DNA of 6,941 nucleotides from Actinomycetota bacterium (GCA_013695295.1 JACDAS010000309.1:1-6941), one strand, 5' to 3'; positions 1-5,508 are shown, counted from the first letter of the stretch. Notes: generated from the sequence alone by a model not told the origin. Numbers and translations are program-made.

Positions 1-157
1 CCCCCACGAGCCCCCTCCTTCTTGTGATCTCAGTGGACGCCTCGGCTCGGGCCTCCCGGCCGGCCCAGCCGGCGTCCGGCCGCGAGCGGCTCGTGCTATC
101 CGATCGCTCGCGCCGCCTGGACTGTCAGGATCTTCGTCACTACAGAGGCATCAGACA
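1..157. other. Upstream region without a gene
   Basis: I see no credible coding region here. The frame of the following gene is open to the window edge but has no start codon before position 158, and the residues it would encode are Pro/Gly/Arg-rich and resemble nothing I know. A short perfect hairpin lies at 59-73 (GCCGG, loop CCCAG, CCGGC). An AGAGG at 144-148 is a reasonable ribosome binding site for the ATG at 158, with nine bases between. No convincing promoter was found. Confidence 0.5.
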
Positions 158-733
158 ATGCGGAATATCTACGTCGTCGCGCACCCGGAGGCAACGCACC
201 ATGTCGAGGAAGTGGTGGGCGGGAGGCACGACTCACAGCTCACCCCAGCCGGCGCGCGCGCCGCGGCCTCGATCGGCGAGGCGTTGCTGTCCAGGATCCC
301 CGGGGACGCCAATGTGGAGTCGTTCTCGTCGGATCTGCAACGTGCCCTGCAGGCGGCCAGAGTCGTGGGCGACCTGCTGGACGTGGAGCCGATCCTTGAC
401 CGCCGACTGCGCGAGAAGTCCTACGGCGAGGCCGAGGGCAAGCCTCAGGAGTGGCTAGACCAGCGCTTCGTCCCGCCACCGCAACGCGTCTACGCGGCCT
501 TGGACGCGATCCTGGAGCGCTCCTATGAGCACCAGGTCATCGTGACGCACGGGTTCGTCGTCACGTTCGTCTTGGCGTCGTGGATCAGGATGCCGATCGA
601 GTCACTCGGCTATGTCAACTTCCGGGCCGCCTCAGGAAGCACACGGTGCTCCGCGAGGACGACTACTTCCACAACCGCCAGGTCGCCAGACTCGGTGACA
701 CGCGCCATCTCGCGCCGTGACCTCCAGGTCTAG
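158..733 (+). CDS. Histidine phosphatase family protein, frameshifted near the C-terminus and internally shortened (possible pseudogene)
   Basis: This belongs to the histidine phosphatase (phosphoglycerate mutase-like) superfamily, whose members transfer phosphate through a catalytic histidine; the substrate is unknown. Visible core: H9 in VVAHPEATHH, where most members have R-H-G; a Ser-Ser-Asp-Leu-Gln-Arg block with R62; acidic residues in RLREKSYGEAEG (84-94); and the second catalytic histidine H131 in IVTHGF. From memory, homologues have about 25-30 more residues between PPP (106-108) and RVYAALD (110-116), so an in-frame deletion is likely. After Gly-Ser at 160-161 the ORF turns into Ser/Thr/Arg-rich sequence up to the stop at 731-733. 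Moving to the next frame from 643 gives TVLREDDYFHNRQVARLGD and a stop at 718-720, a sensible C-terminus, so one base appears to be missing near 641. The ATG at 158 follows AGAGG at good spacing. It could be a pseudogene, a sequencing error, or an active shortened enzyme. Confidence 0.78.
   Translation: MRNIYVVAHPEATHHVEEVVGGRHDSQLTPAGARAAASIGEALLSRIPGDANVESFSSDLQRALQAARVVGDLLDVEPILDRRLREKSYGEAEGKPQEWLDQRFVPPPQRVYAALDAILERSYEHQVIVTHGFVVTFVLASWIRMPIESLGYVNFRAASGSTRCSARTTTSTTARSPDSVTRAISRRDLQV
638..645 (+). other. Frameshift site in the histidine phosphatase gene
   Basis: The reading frame of the phosphatase is sensible up to AGC (638-640). The next bases are ACACGG. Reading ACG at 643-645 as a codon restores a plausible C-terminal tail ending at 720. 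One missing base near 641 (for example an ATC codon reduced to AC) explains this most simply. The tail in the ORF frame (641-733) has low complexity and is probably not native. Confidence 0.7.
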
Positions 734-834
734 TCCGGGCGATCAGCCCCTGTCAGAGGTTCGGGAGGGTTTGAGAGATGCCCAGTTAGGGCCAACGCTC
801 GCCCGCGCCTGCACCTGCGGCGCTCGCTCGCTTC

Positions 835-858
835 ACGGGGGAACCCGGTTTCCCCCGT
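835..858. terminator. Perfect 9-bp hairpin between convergent genes
   Basis: ACGGGGGAA (835-843) is an exact reverse complement of TTCCCCCGT (850-858), separated by the six-base loop CCCGGT. It lies downstream of both the phosphatase gene (+) and the acetyltransferase gene (-), so it could act in both directions. No T-run follows on either strand, so it is not a classical intrinsic terminator; hairpins without a U-tract are often proposed as terminators in actinobacteria. Confidence 0.4.
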
Positions 859-906
859 CCGCCCCCTCGCCGGGCACACGCGCTTCCCGCGAACTTAGCT
901 TCGCCT

Positions 907-939
907 CGACTCGGGCGGTTGGCGAGCCGCGCCGAGTCG
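907..939. repeat. Long imperfect hairpin
   Basis: CGACTCGG (907-914) pairs perfectly with CCGAGTCG (932-939). Inside it, GCGG (915-918) pairs with CCGC (927-930), leaving G931 bulged and an eight-base loop (919-926). The result is a 12-bp stem with one bulge. It may be a second terminator for the convergent pair or part of a REP-like dispersed repeat. No T-run flanks it. Confidence 0.45.
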
Positions 940-960
940 GTGCCGGCGGCGGGATGCTCG

Positions 961-979
961 ATTGCAAGACCTGACCCCG
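961..979. repeat. Repeat-like motif, possible half-site of a dispersed palindromic element
   Basis: The stretch ATTGCAAGACCTGACCCCG resembles, from memory, sequence found at ends of palindromic repeats linked to REP-associated tyrosine transposases in high-GC genomes. Only one half is present: the reverse complement does not occur elsewhere in the window, and no transposase is visible. The assignment is tentative. Confidence 0.25.
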
Positions 980-1021
980 CTTCCCCCAGGTGGCAAACCG
1001 TCAGGGACTGGGCGATGCCGG

Positions 1022-1426
1022 TCAGAGGAGTAGCAGCCCCATCTCGACCAAGTCCCAGAGTTCGCCATTGGTGCGCCGGATGTGTTTGCTGCGCCGCCCC
1101 TCTTCGACGAAGCCGAACTTTCGGTACAAAGAGATCGCCGCGTCGTTGTGTGGGAACACGCTCAGCGTCAGCTTGTGCAGGCCACGCGTACGCGCCCAAT
1201 CAATCGCAGCAGCTACCAGCGCGGCGCCGACGCCACGACCACGCCAGTCGGCCGCGACCATCATCCCGATCTCGCCGAAACCGAAGCTGGACTGCTCGAC
1301 ACGAACCTCCCCAACGACCTCGCCAGCCACCAGTGCGACGAGCGTGCCATCCAACTGCCAGTTCGCCGCCCCCTTCTCAACGTCGATCGGCGGCTCGGCC
1401 GCGATTCCGTCGCGTTCCTCGGCCAC
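1022..1426 (-). CDS. GNAT family N-acetyltransferase
   Basis: A GNAT fold acetyltransferase that should transfer the acetyl group of acetyl-CoA to an amine; the substrate cannot be read from sequence. The acetyl-CoA pyrophosphate-binding signature R-G-R-G-V-G is at residues 62-67, preceded by the strand GMMVAAD. The helix LVAAAIDWARTRG, the strand KLTLSVFPHNDAAISLYRKFGF (N94, Y101) and the C-terminal block GELWDLVEMGLLL are typical. At 134 residues it is shorter than the roughly 160-175 I would expect. The GTG at 1426 is the first usable start: upstream codons stay open and still look homologous (a Trp-Gln-Pro-His-Ala-Ala stretch) but contain no ATG, GTG or TTG before the divergent gene. The segment after EPPIDVEK also seems a few residues short. 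The N-terminus may be eroded or use an unusual start. It ends convergently with the phosphatase. Confidence 0.86.
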   Translation of the reverse strand: MAEERDGIAAEPPIDVEKGAANWQLDGTLVALVAGEVVGEVRVEQSSFGFGEIGMMVAADWRGRGVGAALVAAAIDWARTRGLHKLTLSVFPHNDAAISLYRKFGFVEEGRRSKHIRRTNGELWDLVEMGLLLL

Positions 1427-1471
1427 TGCCGCATGGGGCTGCCAAGCGGACCCACCGATTGTCGGCCGGTC

Positions 1472-1483
1472 TAGGCTGACGCC
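1472..1483 (+). promoter_or_regulatory. Leaderless-type -10 box for the LtrA family gene
   Basis: TAGGCT (1472-1477) matches the actinobacterial -10 pattern TAnnnT and is followed by exactly six bases before the GTG start at 1484. That puts transcription start on or next to the start codon, so the mRNA would have no leader and need no Shine-Dalgarno site; none is visible. No clear -35 box was seen. Confidence 0.5.
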
Positions 1484-2773
1484 GTGAGCCGCTACCGCCG
1501 CCGAACGGACTCCGGCGCCGAGCAGCGCGCCACCTCGCTCGAGCTCTTCTACGACCTCGTCTTCGTCTTCGCGATCACGCAGGTCTCACATGTGCTGCTC
1601 ACCCATCTGACCTGGGAAGGCGTGTGGCAGGCGCTGCTCGTGCTGCTCGTCATCTGGTGGGCGTGGAACTACACGACGTGGCTGACGAACGAGCTCGACC
1701 CGGAATCGTCCGTCGTCCGCCTCGTGCTGATCGGGGTGATGCTCGGAACCCTCCTGCTCGCGATCGCGATCCCGGACGCGTTCGGCTCGCGCGGGCTGCT
1801 CTTCGCGGGAAGCTACGTCGCGATCCAGGTCGGCCGTCAGGCCTTCCTGACCTTTGTGGCGTCGGCCGCTGGGACGATCGAGCGGCAGCGCTCGGCTCCG
1901 ATTCTCGCCTGGTTCGCGGCATCCGGGGTGCTGTGGATCGCCGGCGGGATTGCGGAAGGCCCTCGAACCTCCCTGTGGGTGGCCGCGCTCGCGATCGACT
2001 ACCTCGCGCCGCTCGCCCTCTACCGGATCCCGGGGCGCCCCCGGCTGGCGTCCGACGCGTGGCAGATCGAGACCGCGCACTTCGCGGAGCGCTTCCAGCT
2101 GTTCGTGATCATTGCGCTCGGCGAGTCGATCGTCCTCACCGGCGCGACGACGGCGGAGCTCGAGCTCGGGGCGGTGCGGCTCGTCGCTCTCGCGGTCGCG
2201 TTCCTTGCGACCGCCGCCCTCTGGTGGCTGTACTTCAACTACGTCGCGCGAATCGCGGAGCGCCGGCTCGAGCTCGCGCAGGACCGGGTCCGCCTCGCTC
2301 GGGACGGGTACACCTACCTCCACGCCTTGATCGTTGCGGGCGTGATCGTCTCGGCAGTGGGCAACGAGCTCGTGATCGCGCACCCGACGGACACCCTCCC
2401 GGGCGCGCAGGTCGCAGCCGTCGTCGCGGGCCCGGCGATCTACCTGCTCGCGCAGGTCCTGTTTCGCCTCCGGCTAGCCCGCACGGTGAGCTGGAGGCGT
2501 CTCGGCGGTGCGGTCGCCTGCGTGGCCGCCGCCGGCATCGGCGCGTTCGCGCCGGCACTCCTGCTCGCGGGGCTCCTGGTCGCGGTGCTCGCCGCGGTGA
2601 TCGGATCCGAGAGCCTCGCGTCTGCTCGCCGCAGCGCGCGAGGCGAGACCTCGCTGCTCGAGCGCCTGGAGACGGAGGTCAGCCTTCGGGAGCCGTCCCG
2701 GGCGGGAGCGCGACCGGACTCGGGAGCGCCGCCCCCGTCACCGGGTCGATCGCCGCCACCCGGCGGTGCCTGA
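1484..2773 (+). CDS. Low temperature requirement protein A (LtrA) family membrane protein
   Basis: A polytopic inner-membrane protein of the LtrA family, named after a Listeria gene needed for growth in the cold; the biochemical role is not known. Family signatures are the N-terminal block SLELFYDLVFVFAITQVSH (18-36) and the central block ETAHFAERFQLFVIIALGES (196-215), both with conserved acidic residues in the membrane. I count about ten to twelve hydrophobic segments: roughly 20-40, 46-66, 78-97, 105-127, 138-156, 162-180, 205-222, 228-253, 278-297, 306-328, 338-350 and 353-375. The tail after about residue 380 is hydrophilic and Pro/Gly/Ser/Arg-rich. Its last 31 residues are encoded where the convergent AI-2E family gene also codes, so they may be unconserved. 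The GTG start fits both the family N-terminus and the leaderless -10 box six bases upstream. Confidence 0.93.
   Translation: MSRYRRRTDSGAEQRATSLELFYDLVFVFAITQVSHVLLTHLTWEGVWQALLVLLVIWWAWNYTTWLTNELDPESSVVRLVLIGVMLGTLLLAIAIPDAFGSRGLLFAGSYVAIQVGRQAFLTFVASAAGTIERQRSAPILAWFAASGVLWIAGGIAEGPRTSLWVAALAIDYLAPLALYRIPGRPRLASDAWQIETAHFAERFQLFVIIALGESIVLTGATTAELELGAVRLVALAVAFLATAALWWLYFNYVARIAERRLELAQDRVRLARDGYTYLHALIVAGVIVSAVGNELVIAHPTDTLPGAQVAAVVAGPAIYLLAQVLFRLRLARTVSWRRLGGAVACVAAAGIGAFAPALLLAGLLVAVLAAVIGSESLASARRSARGETSLLERLETEVSLREPSRAGARPDSGAPPPSPGRSPPPGGA
2679..2773. other. 95-bp tail-to-tail overlap of two coding regions
   Basis: The last 31 codons of the LtrA family gene (+) and of the AI-2E family gene (-) use the same DNA. 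Both encoded tails are Pro/Gly/Ala-rich and lie outside the conserved domains, so the overlap probably arose by stop codon loss in one or both genes. Confidence 0.85.
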
Positions 2774-3809
2774 GCCAGTCGAGGATCAGCACCTGGATCG
2801 TGCCGGCGACCGGGATCGCCGCTAGCGCGCCGAGCACTCCCGCCAGCTCCGCGCCGATCAGGACCGAGATCAGCACCGCGAGCGGGGAGAGCTGCACCGT
2901 GCGCCCGTAGATCACCGGCTGGAGGAAGTGGTTCTCGATCTGCTGATAGACGATGAAGAAGACGATGACGACGATCCCGTCCGGGACCGAGTTCAGGAAC
3001 GAGACCGTGCCGACGAGAATGGCCGCGATCGTCGCGCCGGCCAGCGGGATCAGGTCGAGGATCGCGACGAGCAAGCCGAGCGCCACGGCGTACGGGACCC
3101 CGACGATCAGGAGCACGACCGTCGTCAGCGTGCCGGCGATGAGGCTGATCAGGAGGTTGCCGGTCACGTACCCGCCGATCGTCCGGTAGATGCTCCGGCC
3201 GACCCCGCGCCAGCGCTCCTGCGAGCCGGCCGGGAGGAGCGAGTAGAAGCGCTCCATCCACATCGGGCCCTCGAGCAGCATGAAGAAGGTCAAGAACGTG
3301 ATCGTCAGGATCGCGACGACGATCGTGATGATGCTCTTCGTGATCGCGAGCGCCGCGCCGGAGACTCCGAGCAGCTTCGCCGCCCCTCCGTCCCTGAGCG
3401 CCTCCCTCGCCTTGTCGACGATGTGGTACTTCTCCTGGAGGAAGCCCAGCTTCCCTTTGCCCTCGGTCAGGTCGGCCAGGTAGTCCGGCACCTTGTTCGC
3501 GAAGTCGTTCACCTGGTCGATCAGCGTCGGGATGAAGAGGAAGCCGACGCCCGCGATCGCCGCGAACGTCCCGAGGTAGGTGAGCGCCGCAGCGAGCCCG
3601 CGCTTGCGGACGACGTGGGCCTGGAGCCACTCAACCGCGGGGTTCAGCGCCAGCGCGAGGAAGATCGAGATCAGGATCCAGGAGAGAACCTGGGCCGCGA
3701 TCAGGGTGATCTTGACCAGCACGAAGACCGCGATCGCGATCGCAAGGACCGCGAACACGGTCCGGGCGCGGAACCGGATCCAGCGCTCGGGAGGCATCGG
3801 TCGGAGCAT
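2679..3809 (-). CDS. AI-2E family transporter (PerM/TqsA-like)
   Basis: A 376-residue inner-membrane protein of the AI-2E/PerM family. Characterised members export autoinducer-2 or act as ion antiporters; most, probably including this one, have unknown substrates. Layout: two N-terminal membrane segments (about 17-33 and 36-55), a third at 72-94, a soluble loop (95-150) with the usual IDQVNDFANKVPDYL, then segments at about 157-180, 215-236, 238-268, 277-290 and 306-345. The family hallmark YQQIENHFLQPVIYGRTVQL (288-307) and the following LSPLAVLISVLIGAELAGVLG are intact. The C-terminal tail from about 350 is Pro/Ala-rich. The ATG at 3809 has only weak G-rich sequence upstream; Met5 (3797) is an alternative. 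It is divergent from the next operon with 52 bases between, and its stop lies 95 bases inside the LtrA family gene. Confidence 0.93.
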   Translation of the reverse strand: MLRPMPPERWIRFRARTVFAVLAIAIAVFVLVKITLIAAQVLSWILISIFLALALNPAVEWLQAHVVRKRGLAAALTYLGTFAAIAGVGFLFIPTLIDQVNDFANKVPDYLADLTEGKGKLGFLQEKYHIVDKAREALRDGGAAKLLGVSGAALAITKSIITIVVAILTITFLTFFMLLEGPMWMERFYSLLPAGSQERWRGVGRSIYRTIGGYVTGNLLISLIAGTLTTVVLLIVGVPYAVALGLLVAILDLIPLAGATIAAILVGTVSFLNSVPDGIVVIVFFIVYQQIENHFLQPVIYGRTVQLSPLAVLISVLIGAELAGVLGALAAIPVAGTIQVLILDWLRHRRVAAIDPVTGAALPSPVALPPGTAPEG

Positions 3810-3861
3810 GCCGCCGGCCCCGGACGTTTAGCCCGACCCGGGAAGCGGAGATGCCGGACGC

Positions 3862-4155
3862 GTGAGCCTGCGCAGCCGCCGCATCGAGCAGCCGGCCGTC
3901 CTCCCCGACGGCACGGAGGTGATCGTGCGCGTCGGCGTGCCCGACGATCCCTATATCCCGCGCCGCGAGCTCTCGACCGTCGACGTCGAGCTGTGGGCGG
4001 AGGACCGGGTGCTCGCCGCGGTGAACACCGTCCTCGATCCCGAGCAGGAGAGCGAGGGCCTCGCCCTGGCGCGCGAGATCGTCGCGGGGCTCGAGTCCGG
4101 CTCGCTCGCCCCGACCGCCGGTGCGATCGAGCCGCTCGCGGACACGCTGCGATGA
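3862..4155 (+). CDS. Small conserved-looking protein of unknown function, coupled to cyclophilin
   Basis: I do not recognise a named family. The 97-residue product has no signal peptide or membrane segment, so it should be cytosolic. The N-terminal two thirds look beta-rich, alternating hydrophobic strands and charged turns (VLPDGTEVIVRVGVPDDP at 13-30, then TVDVELW and RVLAAVNTVLDP at 39-60). The C-terminal part (63-97) is likely helical, with EGLALAREIVAGLESG. Codon use matches real genes here. The GTG at 3862 is the only good start, because the nearby ATG at 3851 runs into TGA; GGAG at 3847-3850 is a weak, distant ribosome site. Its TGA overlaps the ATG of the isomerase gene in the sequence ATGA, so the two are almost certainly co-transcribed and translationally coupled. 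From memory, similar proteins occur in Thermoleophilia, but I cannot confirm this. Confidence 0.75.
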   Translation: MSLRSRRIEQPAVLPDGTEVIVRVGVPDDPYIPRRELSTVDVELWAEDRVLAAVNTVLDPEQESEGLALAREIVAGLESGSLAPTAGAIEPLADTLR

Positions 4156-4607
4156 GCGCCGCGACTCTGCACACGAGCCACGGGCCGATCGAGGTCGAGC
4201 TCTTCGACGACGCCGCACCGAAGACGGTCTCGAACTTCACGAAGCTCGCGGGGGAGGGCTTCTACGACGGTCTCGGCTTCCACCGTGTCATCCCCGACTT
4301 CATGATCCAGGGCGGCTGTCCGGAGGGGACGGGCCGCGGCGGCCCCGGCTACACCTTCGAGGACGAGTTCAACGACCACAAGGTCGCGCGCGGGGCGCTC
4401 GCGATGGCCAACTCCGGGCCGAACACGAACGGGAGCCAGTTCTTCATCGTCACAACCGAGGCGGCGTCGTGGCTCGACGGCAAGCACACCGTCTTCGGAC
4501 AGGTGACGTCGGGGATGGACGCCGTCGACGCGATCTCGGAAGTCGATCGGGACGCCTCGGACCGGCCGCACGAGCCGGTCACGATCGAGCGCGTCGAGCT
4601 GGGTTAA
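4152..4607 (+). CDS. Cyclophilin-type peptidyl-prolyl cis-trans isomerase
   Basis: A single-domain, 151-residue cyclophilin that catalyses cis-trans isomerisation of X-Pro bonds and assists protein folding in the cytosol; no signal peptide is present. Hallmarks are complete: FHRVIPDFMIQGG (43-55) with catalytic R45, F50, M51 and Q53; the GALAMANSGPNTNGSQFFI block (81-99); W107, corresponding to the cyclosporin-contacting tryptophan; and KHTVFGQV (111-118), with the active-site histidine at 112. The length is normal for short bacterial cyclophilins. The ATG at 4152 gives the expected N-terminus, followed by TLHTSHGPIEVELFDDAAPKT. No Shine-Dalgarno site is needed if translation is coupled through the four-base overlap with the upstream small gene. 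Its TAA stop shares the palindrome TTAA with the stop of the convergent gene. Confidence 0.97.
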   Translation: MSAATLHTSHGPIEVELFDDAAPKTVSNFTKLAGEGFYDGLGFHRVIPDFMIQGGCPEGTGRGGPGYTFEDEFNDHKVARGALAMANSGPNTNGSQFFIVTTEAASWLDGKHTVFGQVTSGMDAVDAISEVDRDASDRPHEPVTIERVELG

Positions 4608-5260
4608 GTACCGAGCGCCGCGGCCTGCTCAGGCCGGCGTGCGAGCCCCGAGCGCTCCAGCAGCCAGAACGACCACTCGACGCTTGGTCCGATCAACAGG
4701 CCGAAGGCGAGGGTGCCGATGCCGGCCGTGCCGCCGAGGGAGAAACCGAGCCCGAGCGCCGCCAGCTCGATCGCGGTCCGGACGACTCCGATCCTGACAC
4801 CCGTCCGGTGCGAGCCGACCACCATCAGCGAATCGCGTGGGCCTGCCCCGAGGCCTGCGCCCAGGTACAGGGCCGAGCCGCTGCCGACGAGGACGAGGCC
4901 AGTGCCGAGGAGGGCGAGCCGAGCGCCGAGCGGCTCGTCGGCGAGCCGGCTGACGGCGTCGAGCGCTGTCAGGAGCGAGACGAAGATTCCGACGAGGATC
5001 GCGTTCGCCACGGTGCCGATCCCGACGCTTGCCCCGAGTGCCCAGGCGAGGGCGAGCACCGCGAGGCCGACGACGATGTTCGCCGCGCCGAAGGAGAGCG
5101 CCGTGTGCTCGACGAGGCCTTGGTGCAACACGTCCCAGGGCGGCAGGCCGAGGCCGGATTCGAGGAACGCGACGATCCCGGCCGCAAAGAGGAAGAGGCC
5201 GAGGACGAGCGAGGCGAGCCGCGAGGGCAGCCCGCCGCGCAGGTGCGGAGGAGCGCGCAC
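4604..5260 (-). CDS. YczE-like (YitT-related) integral membrane protein
   Basis: A 218-residue inner-membrane protein resembling Bacillus YczE and actinobacterial relatives; the function is not established. Hydrophobic segments are about 15-35, 55-75, 82-100, 114-135, 155-175 and 183-201. The sequence is an internal duplication with a period of exactly 100 residues: GLGLPPWD (36-43) aligns with GLGAGPRD (136-143), and GIGTVANAILVG (80-91) with GIGTLAFGLLIG (180-191). The same frame is open to 5512, but the upstream part is Arg-rich and not family-like. The GTG at 5260 gives VRAPPHLRGGLPSRLASLVLG, the N-terminus I expect. TTCAAT nine bases before it might be a -10 box, giving a very short leader. 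The gene converges on the isomerase gene. Confidence 0.87.
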   Translation of the reverse strand: MRAPPHLRGGLPSRLASLVLGLFLFAAGIVAFLESGLGLPPWDVLHQGLVEHTALSFGAANIVVGLAVLALAWALGASVGIGTVANAILVGIFVSLLTALDAVSRLADEPLGARLALLGTGLVLVGSGSALYLGAGLGAGPRDSLMVVGSHRTGVRIGVVRTAIELAALGLGFSLGGTAGIGTLAFGLLIGPSVEWSFWLLERSGLARRPEQAAALGT

Positions 5261-5316
5261 GGCGTTTTGATTGAACTCGATGGCCGCGACGCCGCGCGAC
5301 CCGAAGGTCGTAGACG

Positions 5317-5436
5317 CTAGTCCGTGCCCCCGCGTCGGCGACGCCGAAGGACGGCGACCGCGCCTGCTCCGACCAGCAGGGCCGCCGCACCGAGCTCGAC
5401 GATCGCCCCGGCCCAGCCGCCGTGGCCGACCGGCAC
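5317..5436 (-). CDS. Possible tiny single-pass membrane protein (39 residues; 41 from a TTG at 5442)
   Basis: A short ORF upstream of and co-directional with the YczE-like gene. From GTG at 5436 it reads M-P-V-G-H-G-G-W-A-G-A-I-V-E-L, then a hydrophobic Ala/Leu/Val/Gly stretch (about residues 12-30), then five arginines and GGTD before TAG at 5317. One membrane segment followed by a positive cluster predicts N-out, C-in topology. Wobble positions are mostly G or C, as in real genes nearby. AGGG seven bases before the GTG may be a weak ribosome site; a TTG two codons upstream (5442) is the alternative start and an in-frame TAG at 5446-5448 bounds the ORF. I recognise no family. About 56 bases separate it from the YczE-like start, so co-transcription is possible. 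It could be a chance ORF. Confidence 0.45.
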   Translation of the reverse strand: MPVGHGGWAGAIVELGAAALLVGAGAVAVLRRRRRGGTD

Positions 5437-5481
5437 CGTCAAGCCCTACCGCCGACGACCGCTCGACGCTTCCGGGGATCG

Positions 5482-5493
5482 CGCGATATCGCG
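5482..5493. repeat. Perfect 12-bp palindrome upstream of tRNA-Gly
   Basis: CGCGATATCGCG reads identically on both strands. It lies where the -35 region of the tRNA promoter would be, about ten bases before the TAGTCT box. It may be a protein-binding site or a chance palindrome in GC-rich sequence. Confidence 0.35.
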
Positions 5494-5502
5494 TCGAACA
5501 TC

Positions 5503-5508
5503 TAGTCT
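5503..5508 (+). promoter_or_regulatory. Putative -10 box of the tRNA-Gly gene
   Basis: TAGTCT matches TAnnnT and ends 12 bases before the mature tRNA 5' end, which puts the transcription start about six bases upstream of the tRNA. No good -35 hexamer is visible at 17-18 bases upstream. Confidence 0.4.

Larger units (their letters stand above)
734..1021. other. Intergenic region with hairpins, no gene
   Basis: This region of about 290 bases lies between the ends of two convergent genes. I find no ORF with convincing protein character on either strand. It holds two strong hairpins (835-858 and 907-939) and a motif resembling a dispersed repeat (961-979), each listed separately. Confidence 0.55.

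Noticed and set aside
1586..2383. Minus-strand open frame of 265 codons inside the LtrA family gene
   Set aside because: Arg/Asp/Glu-rich antisense frame with no recognisable domain; the plus strand carries clear LtrA motifs.
2928..4151. Long plus-strand open frame running into the isomerase gene, with an Asp/Glu/Arg-rich translation
   Set aside because: It is antisense to the AI-2E transporter gene. The charged low-complexity translation is a usual by-product of the opposite strand of a GC-rich membrane protein gene; the real isomerase start is the ATG at 4152.
5443..5502. Possible 20-codon leader peptide on the minus strand before the tiny membrane ORF
   Set aside because: Too short, no ribosome site, Arg-rich content typical of random GC-rich sequence.
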